In this document: piece by piece, positions 17,972-26,879 of the stretch
How positions within the stretch are numbered: the first letter of the stretch is position 1
Layout of the letters: each line of letters starts with the position of its first letter
Assembly (NCBI GenBank): GCA_963839645.1
Contig: CAWIVZ010000008.1
Coordinates: 1,116,001-1,180,000 of the forward strand
DNA from: PALSA-911 sp963839645
GTDB taxonomy: Bacteria; Pseudomonadota; Alphaproteobacteria; Acetobacterales; Acetobacteraceae
Direction of reading: 5' to 3'
DNA: 64,000 nt
Made by a program: the position numbers and the translations under genes
Notes under the pieces: model-generated
Database searches by the model: none
The model's input: the letters and a program-made list of their open reading frames with translations, nothing else
What the model was told of the DNA's origin: nothing

Positions 17972-20155
17972 CTACCCGAGCGCGCCGGACCGGCGCAGCG
18001 CCGCGATCGCCGCCGGGGAGTGGCCAAGGACCTCGGCCAGCACCGCATCCGTGTCCGCGCCATGTTCCGGCGCGGGACCGGTGACGCGCCCGAAGCTGGC
18101 GCGCCAGGGGAGGCCCGGCAGCACGCCGGCACCCAGCCTGTCGCCACCGTGCGGGTCCCAGAAACCACGGGCGTTGAGATGGGGGCTCTGGACAAGGTCC
18201 CGCGCGGTCGCCACCGGCGCCGCGGCGATCCCCGCGCGCGACAGGATCGCGGAGGCATCGGCGGCGGCCTGGGGTTGCAGCCATTCCGCCAGCGCGGCGT
18301 CGATTTCCGCGCGCGCCGCCAGCCGCTCGCGCAGGCCGAGCCCGGCCATCGCCGACAAAGCGGGAACGAGGACGCAGAGTTGCCGCCAGGCTTCGTCGCC
18401 GGTGACGGCGACGCCGATCCAGGCATCGTCTCCGGTGCAACGATACACGCCGTGCGGGGCGTGGCGATCGGAAAGATTGCCCTGCGGCTTTACCGCGCCA
18501 TCCAGCTGCGTCGCCAGCAAGGGCCCGGCCATGGTCCACAGCATCGCCTCGATCATGGAGAAATCGACCCTTGCCACGCCCCCGGCCCGCCGCCGCTGCC
18601 AGAGCCCGGCGGCGGTGATGAAGGCCAGCATCAGGCCGCACATCGGGTCGAGCCAGGCCATGCCGACGCGCGGCGGAACATCCGGATGGCGGTTCAGGCC
18701 GGCAAAGCCGGCATAGCATTGCAGCAAGGTTCCATACGCAACCGCATCCGCCTCCGGCCCGGTGCGGCCCATGCCGGAGGCGGAGACGTAGAGCAGATCC
18801 GGGTTCACCGCTTGCAGCGCGGCGGCGCCGAGGCCGAGGCGGTCCATCACGCCGGTCGCGTAGTTCTCGATCACCACATCGGATTTGGCCGCCAGTGCCC
18901 TGGCGATCTCCACCGCCTCCGGCTTCTTGAGATCGAGCACGATGGCGCGCTTGGCCTGGCCGAGCACGGTGTGCAGTTCCGAGGCGCGGCCGGGATCGCC
19001 CCGGCCGGGCGCCTCGATCTTGAGGATCTCCGCCCCCATCGCGGCGAGGTAGCGCGTGGCGGTCGGCCCGGCGATCACCCAGCTGAAATCCAGCACGCGC
19101 ACGCCCGATAGCGGCATCGGGCCGCGGACAGATCCGGGCGCGTTCGGGCTGGTCTGGGAGAGGCTCAGCCCGAACGGCGATCCTGGTGCCTGAACCGGGC
19201 GGCCGGCAATTTCCATCGACCGGTAGAAATCGCCGTTCCGCAGTTGCGCCGATCCGAACTGTTCCGCCGCTTCCCGCAAGGGAAAGCTCGGCACATGCGC
19301 GGCCTGGGCGGCGTCGGCGATCCATTGCTTGTCGTGCTGCCGGCTCCAGGCGGACATGAATGCGTGCAAGGCATCGAAATGGGCCACGCGGTCCGGCTTG
19401 GCGGCGAAGCGCGGGTCCTTGCCCCATTCCGGAAAACCCATCACGCCGAGCCAGGCCCGCCACTGGCGTTCCTCGCGCGGGGAGATCGCGACATAGCCAT
19501 CGCGCGCCGGCAGGATGGTGACGGTGGCGCCGTTGCCGTCGGTCAGGCGCTTGCGCGACCAACTTTTGCCGGTCAGTCCCGCCCGCGTCAGTTCGGTCAT
19601 CGCCAGGGTCGCCAGCGCTTCCTGGATGGAGACGTCCACCTCGCCGCCGCCCCGCAGCGCGGCGTGCATCCCCGCGCAGGCCGCGGCCACGCCGCCGAGA
19701 AAGGCGGATTGCTCGCCGGCCGGGCGGATCGGCGGTTCCGACAGATCGTCCACCTGGCCGGTCAGCAGCCGGGCGATGCCGCTGGCGCAGAACAGCGTCA
19801 GGTCGGTGGCCGCCCGTTCCGCATCGGGGCCGGTCTGGCCGAACGGAGAAATCGCAACGATGGCCGCCGCCGCATTGAGCCGGCGCACGCTGGCGGGGTT
19901 GTGCGCCGAACGCCGCAATTCCGCCGGGCTGCCTTCGCACACCACCAGGTCCGCCGCCGCGATCGCCTGGTTCGCCGGCACGGAACCGCCGGAAACGATC
20001 GTCTTGCCGTGGTCGAGATACTCCGCCAGGGGCATCGAGGCACCCGGATCCACGCAGATCACGGCGGCGCCGACATCGGCCAGCAGGCGGCCGCAAACCG
20101 CGGCGGCCAGGCCCGGACCGATCTGCACCACGCGGAACCCATTCAGCAGCGACAT
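17972..20155 (-). CDS. Double-length CaiB/BaiF CoA-transferase family III protein
   Basis: About 727 residues, close to twice a normal family III CoA-transferase (about 400). Residues 1-350 form one repeat (RVVQIGPGLAAAVCGRLLAD, then VDVSIQEALATLA). The second begins at GVRVLDFSWVIAGPTATRYL (about 360) and continues with AEILKIEAPGRGDPGR, FNLSD-like GNLSDRH and VDFSMIEAMLWTM. The catalytic Asp is expected in the VDVS/VDFS segments, present in both halves. The first half is more divergent (no clear EPP motif), so it may be structural. It precedes an LLM flavoprotein gene on the same strand. Confidence 0.88.
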   Translation of the reverse strand: MSLLNGFRVVQIGPGLAAAVCGRLLADVGAAVICVDPGASMPLAEYLDHGKTIVSGGSVPANQAIAAADLVVCEGSPAELRRSAHNPASVRRLNAAAAIVAISPFGQTGPDAERAATDLTLFCASGIARLLTGQVDDLSEPPIRPAGEQSAFLGGVAAACAGMHAALRGGGEVDVSIQEALATLAMTELTRAGLTGKSWSRKRLTDGNGATVTILPARDGYVAISPREERQWRAWLGVMGFPEWGKDPRFAAKPDRVAHFDALHAFMSAWSRQHDKQWIADAAQAAHVPSFPLREAAEQFGSAQLRNGDFYRSMEIAGRPVQAPGSPFGLSLSQTSPNAPGSVRGPMPLSGVRVLDFSWVIAGPTATRYLAAMGAEILKIEAPGRGDPGRASELHTVLGQAKRAIVLDLKKPEAVEIARALAAKSDVVIENYATGVMDRLGLGAAALQAVNPDLLYVSASGMGRTGPEADAVAYGTLLQCYAGFAGLNRHPDVPPRVGMAWLDPMCGLMLAFITAAGLWQRRRAGGVARVDFSMIEAMLWTMAGPLLATQLDGAVKPQGNLSDRHAPHGVYRCTGDDAWIGVAVTGDEAWRQLCVLVPALSAMAGLGLRERLAARAEIDAALAEWLQPQAAADASAILSRAGIAAAPVATARDLVQSPHLNARGFWDPHGGDRLGAGVLPGLPWRASFGRVTGPAPEHGADTDAVLAEVLGHSPAAIAALRRSGALG

Positions 20156-20202
20156 TCTTCTCCCGTCCCCTCGATTTGCGGCCTTGCGGCGGCCGGCTGG
20201 TT

Positions 20203-21225
20203 TCACGCCAGATACGGCAGCACGTCCCGGGCCAGGCGGTGCAGCAGCGTGTCGACCGGCAGCGCGTCCGGCCCCGGCACCTGCGGCGTCAGGATCACCC
20301 GGCCGATGCCGGGGTGGGCCAGCAGCCGGGATAGTTGCGCGCGCAACTCCTGCGGCGTGCCGGCCAGCGCATAGCGTTCGATCAGGCTGTCGGGCAGCGC
20401 CCGGGAATGCGGCGAGCTTGGGCTGGCATGGCGGGCCGGCTCGTACTCCTGTCGCAGCCGCTGCACGATCGCCCGCTCCTCCGCCTCGAACAGCGCGGGG
20501 TCGGCGTTCTTGATCGCCGCGGCCGCGCGGGCGCGCACCTGGTCGCGCGCGGCGGCGGGATCGTCATCCAGGCCGATGCCGGCCCAACAGGATACCTCCA
20601 CCGAGGCCGGGTCCTTGCCGGCCGAGCGCGCGCCGGCGGCGATCCAGTCGAGCCCGCGCGCCAGCAGGTTCGGCGCCACCCCCTGCAACAGGATCGCCCC
20701 GTCGCCGATGCGCGCCGCCGCCTGGGTCATGCGCGGGCCGGACGCGGCGACGTGCACCGGCACCGCCACCGGCGCCGCGCACCAGCTCAATCCGCCGGCG
20801 ACGCCATTCTCGAAGGTGACGGCATCGCCGCGCCACAACGCACGCGCGGTGCCGACATGAGCTTCGAGTTCGGCAATGCGCGCCGGCCCGCGCCCGAGCG
20901 TGCGCAGCGAGGAGAAGCCCACGCCGATGCCCAGCATCGCGCGGCCGGCCGATATTTCCTGCAAGGTGGCCATGGCGCTGGCGGTGACGCTCGGGTGGCG
21001 GGTGACGGGCTGGGTGACGCCCGGCCCGATCCGAATGCGCGACGTGGATGCGGCGATGGCGCCGAGGGTGAGATACAGCTCGCGGCACAGCAGCTGGGAA
21101 TCGATGACCCAGATGCTCTCGAAGCCGATCTCCTCCGCCAGGCGGGCATGCGCGATCAGCCTGGCGACCGGCTCGGTTCCCCACAGCGCCAGGCCAAGCC
21201 TTGCTCGCGACGGTCCGGTGGACAT
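20203..21225 (-). CDS. LLM-class flavin-dependent oxidoreductase (F420/FMN type)
   Basis: The 340-residue bacterial luciferase-like protein has LIAHARLAEEIGFESIWVID, RIRIGPGVTQPVTRHPSVTA, GRAMLGIGVGFSSLRTLGR and PVHVAASGPRMTQAAARIGD. These are features of the methylene-H4MPT reductase-like subgroup of F420 or FMN enzymes. ATG 21225 has GGAGG ten bases upstream and was preferred to ATG 21243. It is 47 bases upstream of the double CaiB gene, so they are probably one transcript. The substrate is unknown. Confidence 0.83.
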   Translation of the reverse strand: MSTGPSRARLGLALWGTEPVARLIAHARLAEEIGFESIWVIDSQLLCRELYLTLGAIAASTSRIRIGPGVTQPVTRHPSVTASAMATLQEISAGRAMLGIGVGFSSLRTLGRGPARIAELEAHVGTARALWRGDAVTFENGVAGGLSWCAAPVAVPVHVAASGPRMTQAAARIGDGAILLQGVAPNLLARGLDWIAAGARSAGKDPASVEVSCWAGIGLDDDPAAARDQVRARAAAAIKNADPALFEAEERAIVQRLRQEYEPARHASPSSPHSRALPDSLIERYALAGTPQELRAQLSRLLAHPGIGRVILTPQVPGPDALPVDTLLHRLARDVLPYLA

Positions 21226-21343
21226 CGGCGTTGTTCCTCCCATCGTTACACCGCAACTATCCCAGAGCGCGGGACATCCGGCCAGGGCGGCTCGCCCGCC
21301 ATGCTTCCCTTCCCGGCCACTCCCTGATACGAGGCGACCGATC

Positions 21344-22997
21344 ATGGCCCTTTCCCCCCTCGCCGGCCGGCCGGCACCACCGGAAATGCGGATCGACCTC
21401 GCGGCTCTGGAGCAGGCCTATCATTCCCGCCGGCCCGATCCGGAGGACCCCGCCCAGCGCGTGAGCTTCGGCACCAGCGGGCATCGCGGAACGCCGCTCG
21501 CGGGCAGCTTCACGGAACGGCACATCCTCTGCATCGCCCAGGCGATCTGCGACTACCGGCGCGGCCAGGGCATCGACGGCCCGCTGTTCATGGGCAAGGA
21601 CACCCATGCCCTGTCGGCGCCGGCGCAGCGCACGGCGCTGGAGGTGCTGGCGGCCAACGGCGTCACGGTGATCGTGCAGGCCGATGACGGGGTGACCCCG
21701 ACCCCGGTGATCTCGCACGCGATTCTGGGGCACAATCGCGGGCGGCGCGAGCATCTGGGGGACGGGATCGTGATCACCCCGTCGCACAATCCGCCGGAGG
21801 ACGGCGGTTTCAAATACAACGGCCCGAATGGCGGCCCGGCGGATACGGACGTGACGCGCTGGGTGCAGGACCGCGCCAACGCGCTGCTGCGCGATGCCGG
21901 CCGCGATGTGCGCCGCGTGCCGCTGGCCGCGGCGATGCGGGCGGAGACGACGCACCGGCGTGATTTCATCCGGCCCTATGTGGACGACCTCGAGAACGTC
22001 GTCGACATGGAGGCGATCCGCGCCGCCGGGCTGCATCTGGCGGTCGACCCGCTGGGCGGGGCGTCCCTGCCCTACTGGCAGCCGATCCGGGAACGCTACG
22101 GCCTGGACCTGACGGTCGTGAACCCGGTTCTGGACCCAAGTTTCTCGTTCATGCCGGTGGATCACGACGGCAAGATCCGGATGGACTGCTCCAGCCCCTA
22201 TGCGATGGCCGGGCTGCTCGGCCTGCGGCAGGACTACCGCCTGGCCTTCGCCAATGATCCGGATGCGGACCGGCACGGCATCGTCACGCCCTCGGGCGGG
22301 CTGATGAACCCGAACCATTATCTGGCGGTGGCGATCCGCTATCTGCTGACCCACCGGCCGCATTGGCGGGCGGATGCGGTGGTGGGCAAGACCCTGGTCA
22401 GCAGCAGCCTGATCGACCGGGTGGTGCATGGCCTGGGGCGCACGCTGTCGGAGGTGCCGGTAGGGTTCAAATGGTTCACGCCGGGGCTGTTCGACGGATC
22501 CTGCTGCTTCGGCGGCGAGGAAAGTGCGGGGGCCAGCTTCCTGCGCCTGGACGGCACGGTGTGGACCACCGACAAGGACGGGCCGATCCTGGACCTGCTG
22601 GCCGCCGAGATCACCGCGCGGACGGGGCGCGATCCGGGCGAGCATTACCAGGAACTGACCGCCGAGCACGGCACGCCGCTCTATACCCGCATCGATGCGC
22701 CGGCGAGCCCGGAACAGAAGGCCCGGCTCGGGCGGCTATCGGCGGAGGCGGTGACGCAGACCGTGCTCGCCGGCGACGCGATCACCGCGAAGCTGACCCA
22801 CGCCCCCGGCAACGGCGCTGCCGATCGGCGGGCTGAAGGTGGTGACCGGGTCCGGCTGGTTCGCCGCCCGCCCGTCCGGCACCGAGAATTTGTACAAGAT
22901 CTATGCGGAGAGCTTCCGCGACCAGGCGCATCTCGATCGCATCGTGGACGAGGCGCGGGAGATCGTGAACGCGGCGCTGGGACGCGACGGCGCGTAG
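21344..22997 (+). pseudogene. pgm: Phosphoglucomutase, alpha-D-glucose-specific (single frameshift)
   Basis: Interconverts glucose 1- and 6-phosphate, feeding polysaccharide and trehalose synthesis. The frame from ATG 21344 has VSFGTSGHRGTPLAGSF, the active serine loop GIVITPSHNPPEDGGFKYNG, the metal loop FANDPDADRHGIVTP, and FGGEESAGASFLRLDGTVWT. An extra G near 22830 breaks the frame. The last part, GLKVVTGSGWFAARPSGTEN with the phosphate-binding loop, is in the next frame and ends GRDGA at 22997. Corrected length is about 550, as in E. coli Pgm. Confidence 0.93.
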
Positions 22998-23016
22998 GGC
23001 CAGAAGCGAAACGACT

Positions 23017-24273
23017 TTAGGTGTTCCAGCCGGCCATCGGCCAGAGTTGCCTGGCGTTGCCAGGCGCGTCCGGCCAGGTGGTGACGTATTCCCGGCCCTG
23101 CAGCTGGGTCAGGTAGGTGGCGCTTTCGACGTTCTGTCCGGTCTGGTCGAAGCGCACGCCGCGATAGCCGACGATCATCGCCGATTGCGGCAGGTTGGTC
23201 TCGGCCAGAGCCTGCTGGATCTTGGCGGGTTCCGTCGAGCCCGCGCGGTTGATCGCATCGGCCAGCACGAACCAGGCCTGCATCACCCGGCCCGACACGT
23301 CCGACATCTCGTGGCCGGTTTTCGCCTTGTAGATGGCGTTGACCCCGGCGGCGAGCGAGCCCGGGGGGCCCAGGCTCCAGGCACTGCGGTTCATCAGGCC
23401 CTGGCTGATGTCGCCGACGGCCGGGATGAAGCCCGGATCGGAGAAGCCGGCGCTGTCGCCGATGACCATGCTGGGCAGGTAGTTCAGCGACTTCATCGTG
23501 CGCATGAACAGGATCGCGTCGGAGGCGTAGCTGATGAAGATCACCACCGAGGGGTTCTTCTGCTTCAGTTGCAGCACCTGGGCGGACACGTCGGAGCCGT
23601 TGGCGACATAGGGGATGCGGAGCGCCAGCTTCATGCCGGAACCCTGCGCCGCCGCGGCGACGGCATCGCCGACCGAGGAGCCGTAATCGGTGTTCTCATT
23701 CACGATGGCGATGTTGTCGATGGTCTTGCCGGCCGCCTTCATGTCGCCGAGGAAGCGCATATAGGTGTCGGCGAAGTTGGACGCGATCGGGGTGACCCGG
23801 AAGGTCCATTTGAAACCTCGGCCGGTGATGTTGGCGGCGACGGAATCGCTGACCACGAAGGGAATGCCGTAGCGCTCGGCGACCGCCGTTGCGGTCAGCG
23901 CGGCGGAGGAGTGGTAGGCGCCGAGCAGGGCGGCCACGTGCTCGCTGGAGATCAGCCGCTGCGCCTGGCTCTGCGCCACGGAGGGATCGCCGCGGTGATC
24001 GGCGAACAGCGGCTCGATCGGCGCGCCGCCGAGATTGGGCAGGCCGATGGTGGCGGCCAGCGGCAGGCCCTTCAGTTCCGGGTGGGCGGTGTTGATGATG
24101 TCCGAACCGACCTCGATCGCCGCCCTGGCCTCCGCGCCGGACGCGGCGGAAGCGCCGGTGAGCGGGAACAGGGCGCCGATGCGGACGGGATCGGCGGCCT
24201 GGGCATGCCGGACGGCCACCAGCGCCGGCAGCGACGTGGCTGCGCCGAGCAGAAGGAACCGCCGACCGATCAT
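23017..24273 (-). CDS. Liv-type ABC transporter substrate-binding protein
   Basis: The 418-residue periplasmic binding protein has a signal peptide with a twin Arg (MIGRRFLLLGAATSLPALVA, cleaved after AQA). The mature domain begins DPVRIGALFPLTGASAASG, the usual start of the branched-chain amino-acid/amide family (Peripla_BP_6), and continues with LLGAYHSSAALTATAVAERY and IAIVNENTDYGSSVGDAV. No permease or ATPase genes adjoin it, so it is an orphan; the complete liv operon is 26 kb away. Neighbouring amide/heterocycle catabolic genes make amides or purine breakdown products plausible ligands. Confidence 0.87.
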   Translation of the reverse strand: MIGRRFLLLGAATSLPALVAVRHAQAADPVRIGALFPLTGASAASGAEARAAIEVGSDIINTAHPELKGLPLAATIGLPNLGGAPIEPLFADHRGDPSVAQSQAQRLISSEHVAALLGAYHSSAALTATAVAERYGIPFVVSDSVAANITGRGFKWTFRVTPIASNFADTYMRFLGDMKAAGKTIDNIAIVNENTDYGSSVGDAVAAAAQGSGMKLALRIPYVANGSDVSAQVLQLKQKNPSVVIFISYASDAILFMRTMKSLNYLPSMVIGDSAGFSDPGFIPAVGDISQGLMNRSAWSLGPPGSLAAGVNAIYKAKTGHEMSDVSGRVMQAWFVLADAINRAGSTEPAKIQQALAETNLPQSAMIVGYRGVRFDQTGQNVESATYLTQLQGREYVTTWPDAPGNARQLWPMAGWNT

Positions 24274-24403
24274 GATACGCCCCTGTTCGACATGTGCCCC
24301 TGCATGGCCGATTTTGCCGGCATAATCGCAGCGAATGGCGCGGGTGCAAGTCCGATATCCGCCGTGCGCGTCACGGGCGGGGCTCAATCCTGGAGGATCG
24401 GAC

Positions 24404-24439
24404 AAAAAAAGACGGCCTGACCGCCGAGCGATCAGGCCG
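24404..24439 (-). terminator. Intrinsic terminator, minus strand, downstream of the NtaA-type gene
   Basis: The stem CGGCCTGA (24413-24420) and TCAGGCCG (24432-24439) is perfect. Read on the minus strand it is followed by seven T's (A-run at 24404-24410). It separates the NtaA-type gene from the orphan binding protein. A related but diverged unit (GGCCTGACCGCTTAGCG, then GTGTTGG) recurs at about 24473-24499. Confidence 0.7.
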
Positions 24440-24546
24440 CAAGTGTTGGTCCGGGTTGACCCAGGCCGCTAGGGCCTGACCGCTTAGCGAAGGTGTTGGG
24501 GCACCGCCAAACGACGAGTGGAATGTGCCAGGAGCCGCCTCTCGGC

Positions 24547-24566
24547 GATGTGAACTACCTCACATC
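24547..24566. promoter_or_regulatory. Perfect CRP-type palindrome TGTGA-N6-TCACA
   Basis: GATGTGAACTACCTCACATC is a 7+7 inverted repeat containing the exact CRP-family consensus half-sites TGTGA and TCACA six bases apart (24549-24564). A T-run follows at 24574-24580. It lies in the 330-base gap just past the end of the NtaA-type gene and about 275 bases upstream of the binding-protein start. It could bind a CRP/FNR-family regulator or act as a plus-strand hairpin; the sequence alone does not decide. Confidence 0.4.
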
Positions 24567-24603
24567 CGCGGTATTTTTTTGAAAACACTCCGTAGGCCAC
24601 AAG

Positions 24604-25978
24604 TCAGCGGCGCCAGGCGGCAGCCGGATGGCTGGCCGGCAGCTTCGCGGCTCCCGTGCCGCCCTGCGAAGCGGACAGCTTCTCGCGCAGCGTGCCCTCG
24701 GCGTAGGCGGTCTTGTAGACGCCACGGGACTGCAACTCGGGGATCACCAGATCGACGAAATCCTCGGTGCATTCCGGCGCGACGGTGCGCGAGAGGTTGA
24801 AGCCGTCGATCCCGGTCTCCTCCACCCAGGCCATCAGTTCATCGGCGACGGTTTGCGGCGAGCCGACGATCGGCGGGTTGCGGCTGCCCAGGAACATCCG
24901 CTCCATCAGCCGGTTCACGGTCCAGACCGAGGACGAACGGGTGGTGATGGCCTCGACCTGGGAGTTGGCGCCTTCCGTCTTCACGTAGCCGATCGGCTCG
25001 TCGGGTCCGTAGGCGGCGAGGTCGATGCCCATGGTGGCCGACATATGCGCCAGCGCGCCTTCGGTGCTGGCGTATTCGCGGTAGGCGTCGCATTTGTCGC
25101 GCGCCTCGGCATCGGTCGGCGCGACGACGACGGCGAGGTGCACGAAGCCCTGGACGCCCGTGGGATCGCGGCCGGCGGCGGCGGCCTGGCGGCGCACGTC
25201 CTGCATCAGGTCGCGGGTGGTGTCCTTCGACGCGTTGTTCAGGAACACGCATTCGGCGTGGGTGGCGGCGAAGCGGCGGCCGCGATCGGACGCGCCGGCC
25301 TGGTACAGCACCGGCGTGCGCTGCGGCGAGGGTTCGCTCATGTGGATCGCATCCAGCTTGTAGTGCTGGCCGTGGTGGTGGATGGCGTGGACCTTGGCGG
25401 GGTCGGCATACAGCCGGCGCGCCTTGTCGGCGCAGCACGGCGCCGTCTTCCCAGCTGCCTTCCCAGAGCTTGTAGCAGACCTCCATGAACTCGTCGGCGA
25501 TGTCGTAGCGGTCGTCATGCGCGATCATCTGCTCGCGCCCCATGCCCCTCGCACCGCTGTCGAGATAGCCGGTGACGATGTTCCAGCCGATGCGGCCGTT
25601 GGTGAGGTGATCGAGGGTGGAGAAGCGGCGCGCGAAGCTGTAGGGCGCCTCATAGGTCAGGTTGGCGGTGACGCCGAAGCCGAGATGCTTGGTGGCCTGC
25701 GCCATGGCGGGAACCAGCAGCAGCGGGTCGTTGACCGGGATCTGCACGCCGCCGCGGATCGCCGCGTCCGCGCTGCCGGCGAACACGTCATACACGCCGA
25801 TGATGTCGGCGATGAACAGCCCGTCGAACAGGCCGCGTTCCAGCGTCTTCGCCATGTCGGTCCAGTAGTCCAGCTCCGTGTAATGGGTGGAGCGGTCGCG
25901 CGGGTGGGCCCATAGGCCGTGCTGGATATGGCCGACGCAGTTCATGTCGAAGGCGTTCAGGCGGATCTGCTTTTTCAT
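24604..25978 (-). pseudogene. NtaA/SnaA/DszA-family FMN-dependent monooxygenase (single frameshift)
   Basis: These enzymes use FMNH2 to oxidise nitrilotriacetate, EDTA, dibenzothiophene sulfone or related amines and sulfones. The N-terminal part has MKKQIRLNAFDMNCVGHIQH, GLFDGLFIADIIGVYDVF, and ARRFSTLDHLTNGRIGWNIV. An extra C near 25436 breaks the frame, and the protein resumes DKARRLYADPAKVHAIHHHG, VLYQAGASDRGRRFAATHAE and ETGIDGFNLSRTVAPE. The corrected length of about 457 is typical. A flavin reductase partner is not seen. It ends at a terminator on the same strand. Confidence 0.87.
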
Positions 25979-26046
25979 AGGCTATTTGTAGGCGGCTGCA
26001 ACCGGCTGGCAAGCCGGGCGGCGAAGACCGCCGCCCGCAGCGGCGC

Positions 26047-26541
26047 TCAGAGCATCTCGATCAGGATTTCCTCGCGGCCGAGGCTGAGGGTCATTCCGGT
26101 CTGGCTTCCGGTGACGTGCAGCACCACGCCGGCTGCGTTGCGCAGCCAGAGGTCGCTGGTCTTCGACCGGTCCAGGCCCACCACGCCGCTGTTCTGCGTG
26201 TAGACGCCGGCGAAGTCGGACAGCTTGTGCAGATTGTAGACCTCGCCCGTGGCCTGGGTATCGGAGGCGCCGCCGCCGCCGGTGACGCCGCCGACAAGCT
26301 TGAACGGATAGGACCGGCCCTGGAAATGCAGGGTGCCCTTGCCGCCGGCCGCGCCGACGGCGATGATTTCGGTCAGGCTGACCGTGCCGTCGGGCGACAT
26401 TCCCGCCACGCTCTGCGGCCCCGGCTTCTGCAAATCGGAACAGGCGGCCACCGATACCAGCAGCGCCAGCAACAGTGGCGCCAGCAACCGCCGCGCGGGG
26501 GCAAGCCGGGGCAGGCAAGCGGACGAAACGGTCGTTTTCAT
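26047..26541 (-). CDS. Hypothetical lipoprotein
   Basis: About 164 residues from ATG 26541. The signal peptide LLAPLLLALLVSVAACS has a lipobox VAAC. The mature part is beta-rich with Gly runs (KLVGGVTGGGGASDTQATGE, EVYNLHKLSDFAGVYTQNSG, GVVLHVTGSQTGMTLSLGRE), reminiscent of small alphaproteobacterial envelope proteins. I do not recognise a named family. It is transcribed toward the NtaA-type gene, 68 bases before it. Confidence 0.65.
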   Translation of the reverse strand: MKTTVSSACLPRLAPARRLLAPLLLALLVSVAACSDLQKPGPQSVAGMSPDGTVSLTEIIAVGAAGGKGTLHFQGRSYPFKLVGGVTGGGGASDTQATGEVYNLHKLSDFAGVYTQNSGVVGLDRSKTSDLWLRNAAGVVLHVTGSQTGMTLSLGREEILIEML

Positions 26542-26568
26542 GGGCTGGCTTCTCCTCAAAACGTCGAC

Positions 26569-26868
26569 CTATCCGATCCCGCACCGATCCGCAATCGCGC
26601 GCCCGGGTCCGCCCCCAGCGCGTTGCGCAACGCCGCCAGCAGCGCACCCACCGCGGGCACCGCCCGCGGCGCCCGCCCGGCCGCCTCGCGCTCGGGCGTC
26701 TGCAGGAACCACCGCACCGGGCGCAGATCGGGACCGGCACGGCGCACGAGGAACCGCTGCCCCCCGCACGATCACCGCCAGGCCATCGTCCGCCGCTTCG
26801 ACGCGGCCATCGATATTCCACAGCGTCAGGCAGTCGAGCAGCAGCGCGCGCAGTTCCGCGTCGGTCAA
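26569..26868 (-). pseudogene. Small conserved-looking hypothetical protein after dihydropyrimidinase (frameshifted)
   Basis: A short frame starts 11 bases after the dihydropyrimidinase stop (TTG 26868; TDAELRALLLDCLTLWNIDG). Within a run of G's near 26762 the frame must change to give QRFLVRRAGPDLRPVRWFLQ and the C-terminal SVGALLAALRNALG-like helix ending at 26569. Corrected length is about 100 residues. Good coding character in both frames and tight coupling suggest a real accessory gene, possibly helping pyrimidine/hydantoin degradation. No family is recognised. Confidence 0.5.
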
Positions 26869-26879
26869 AGGGCCGGGTC

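Noticed and set aside
24320..24365. Another tRNA-like stretch (GGTGCAAGTCCGATATCC) between the binding-protein and NtaA-type genes
   Set aside because: No cloverleaf folds around it on either strand.
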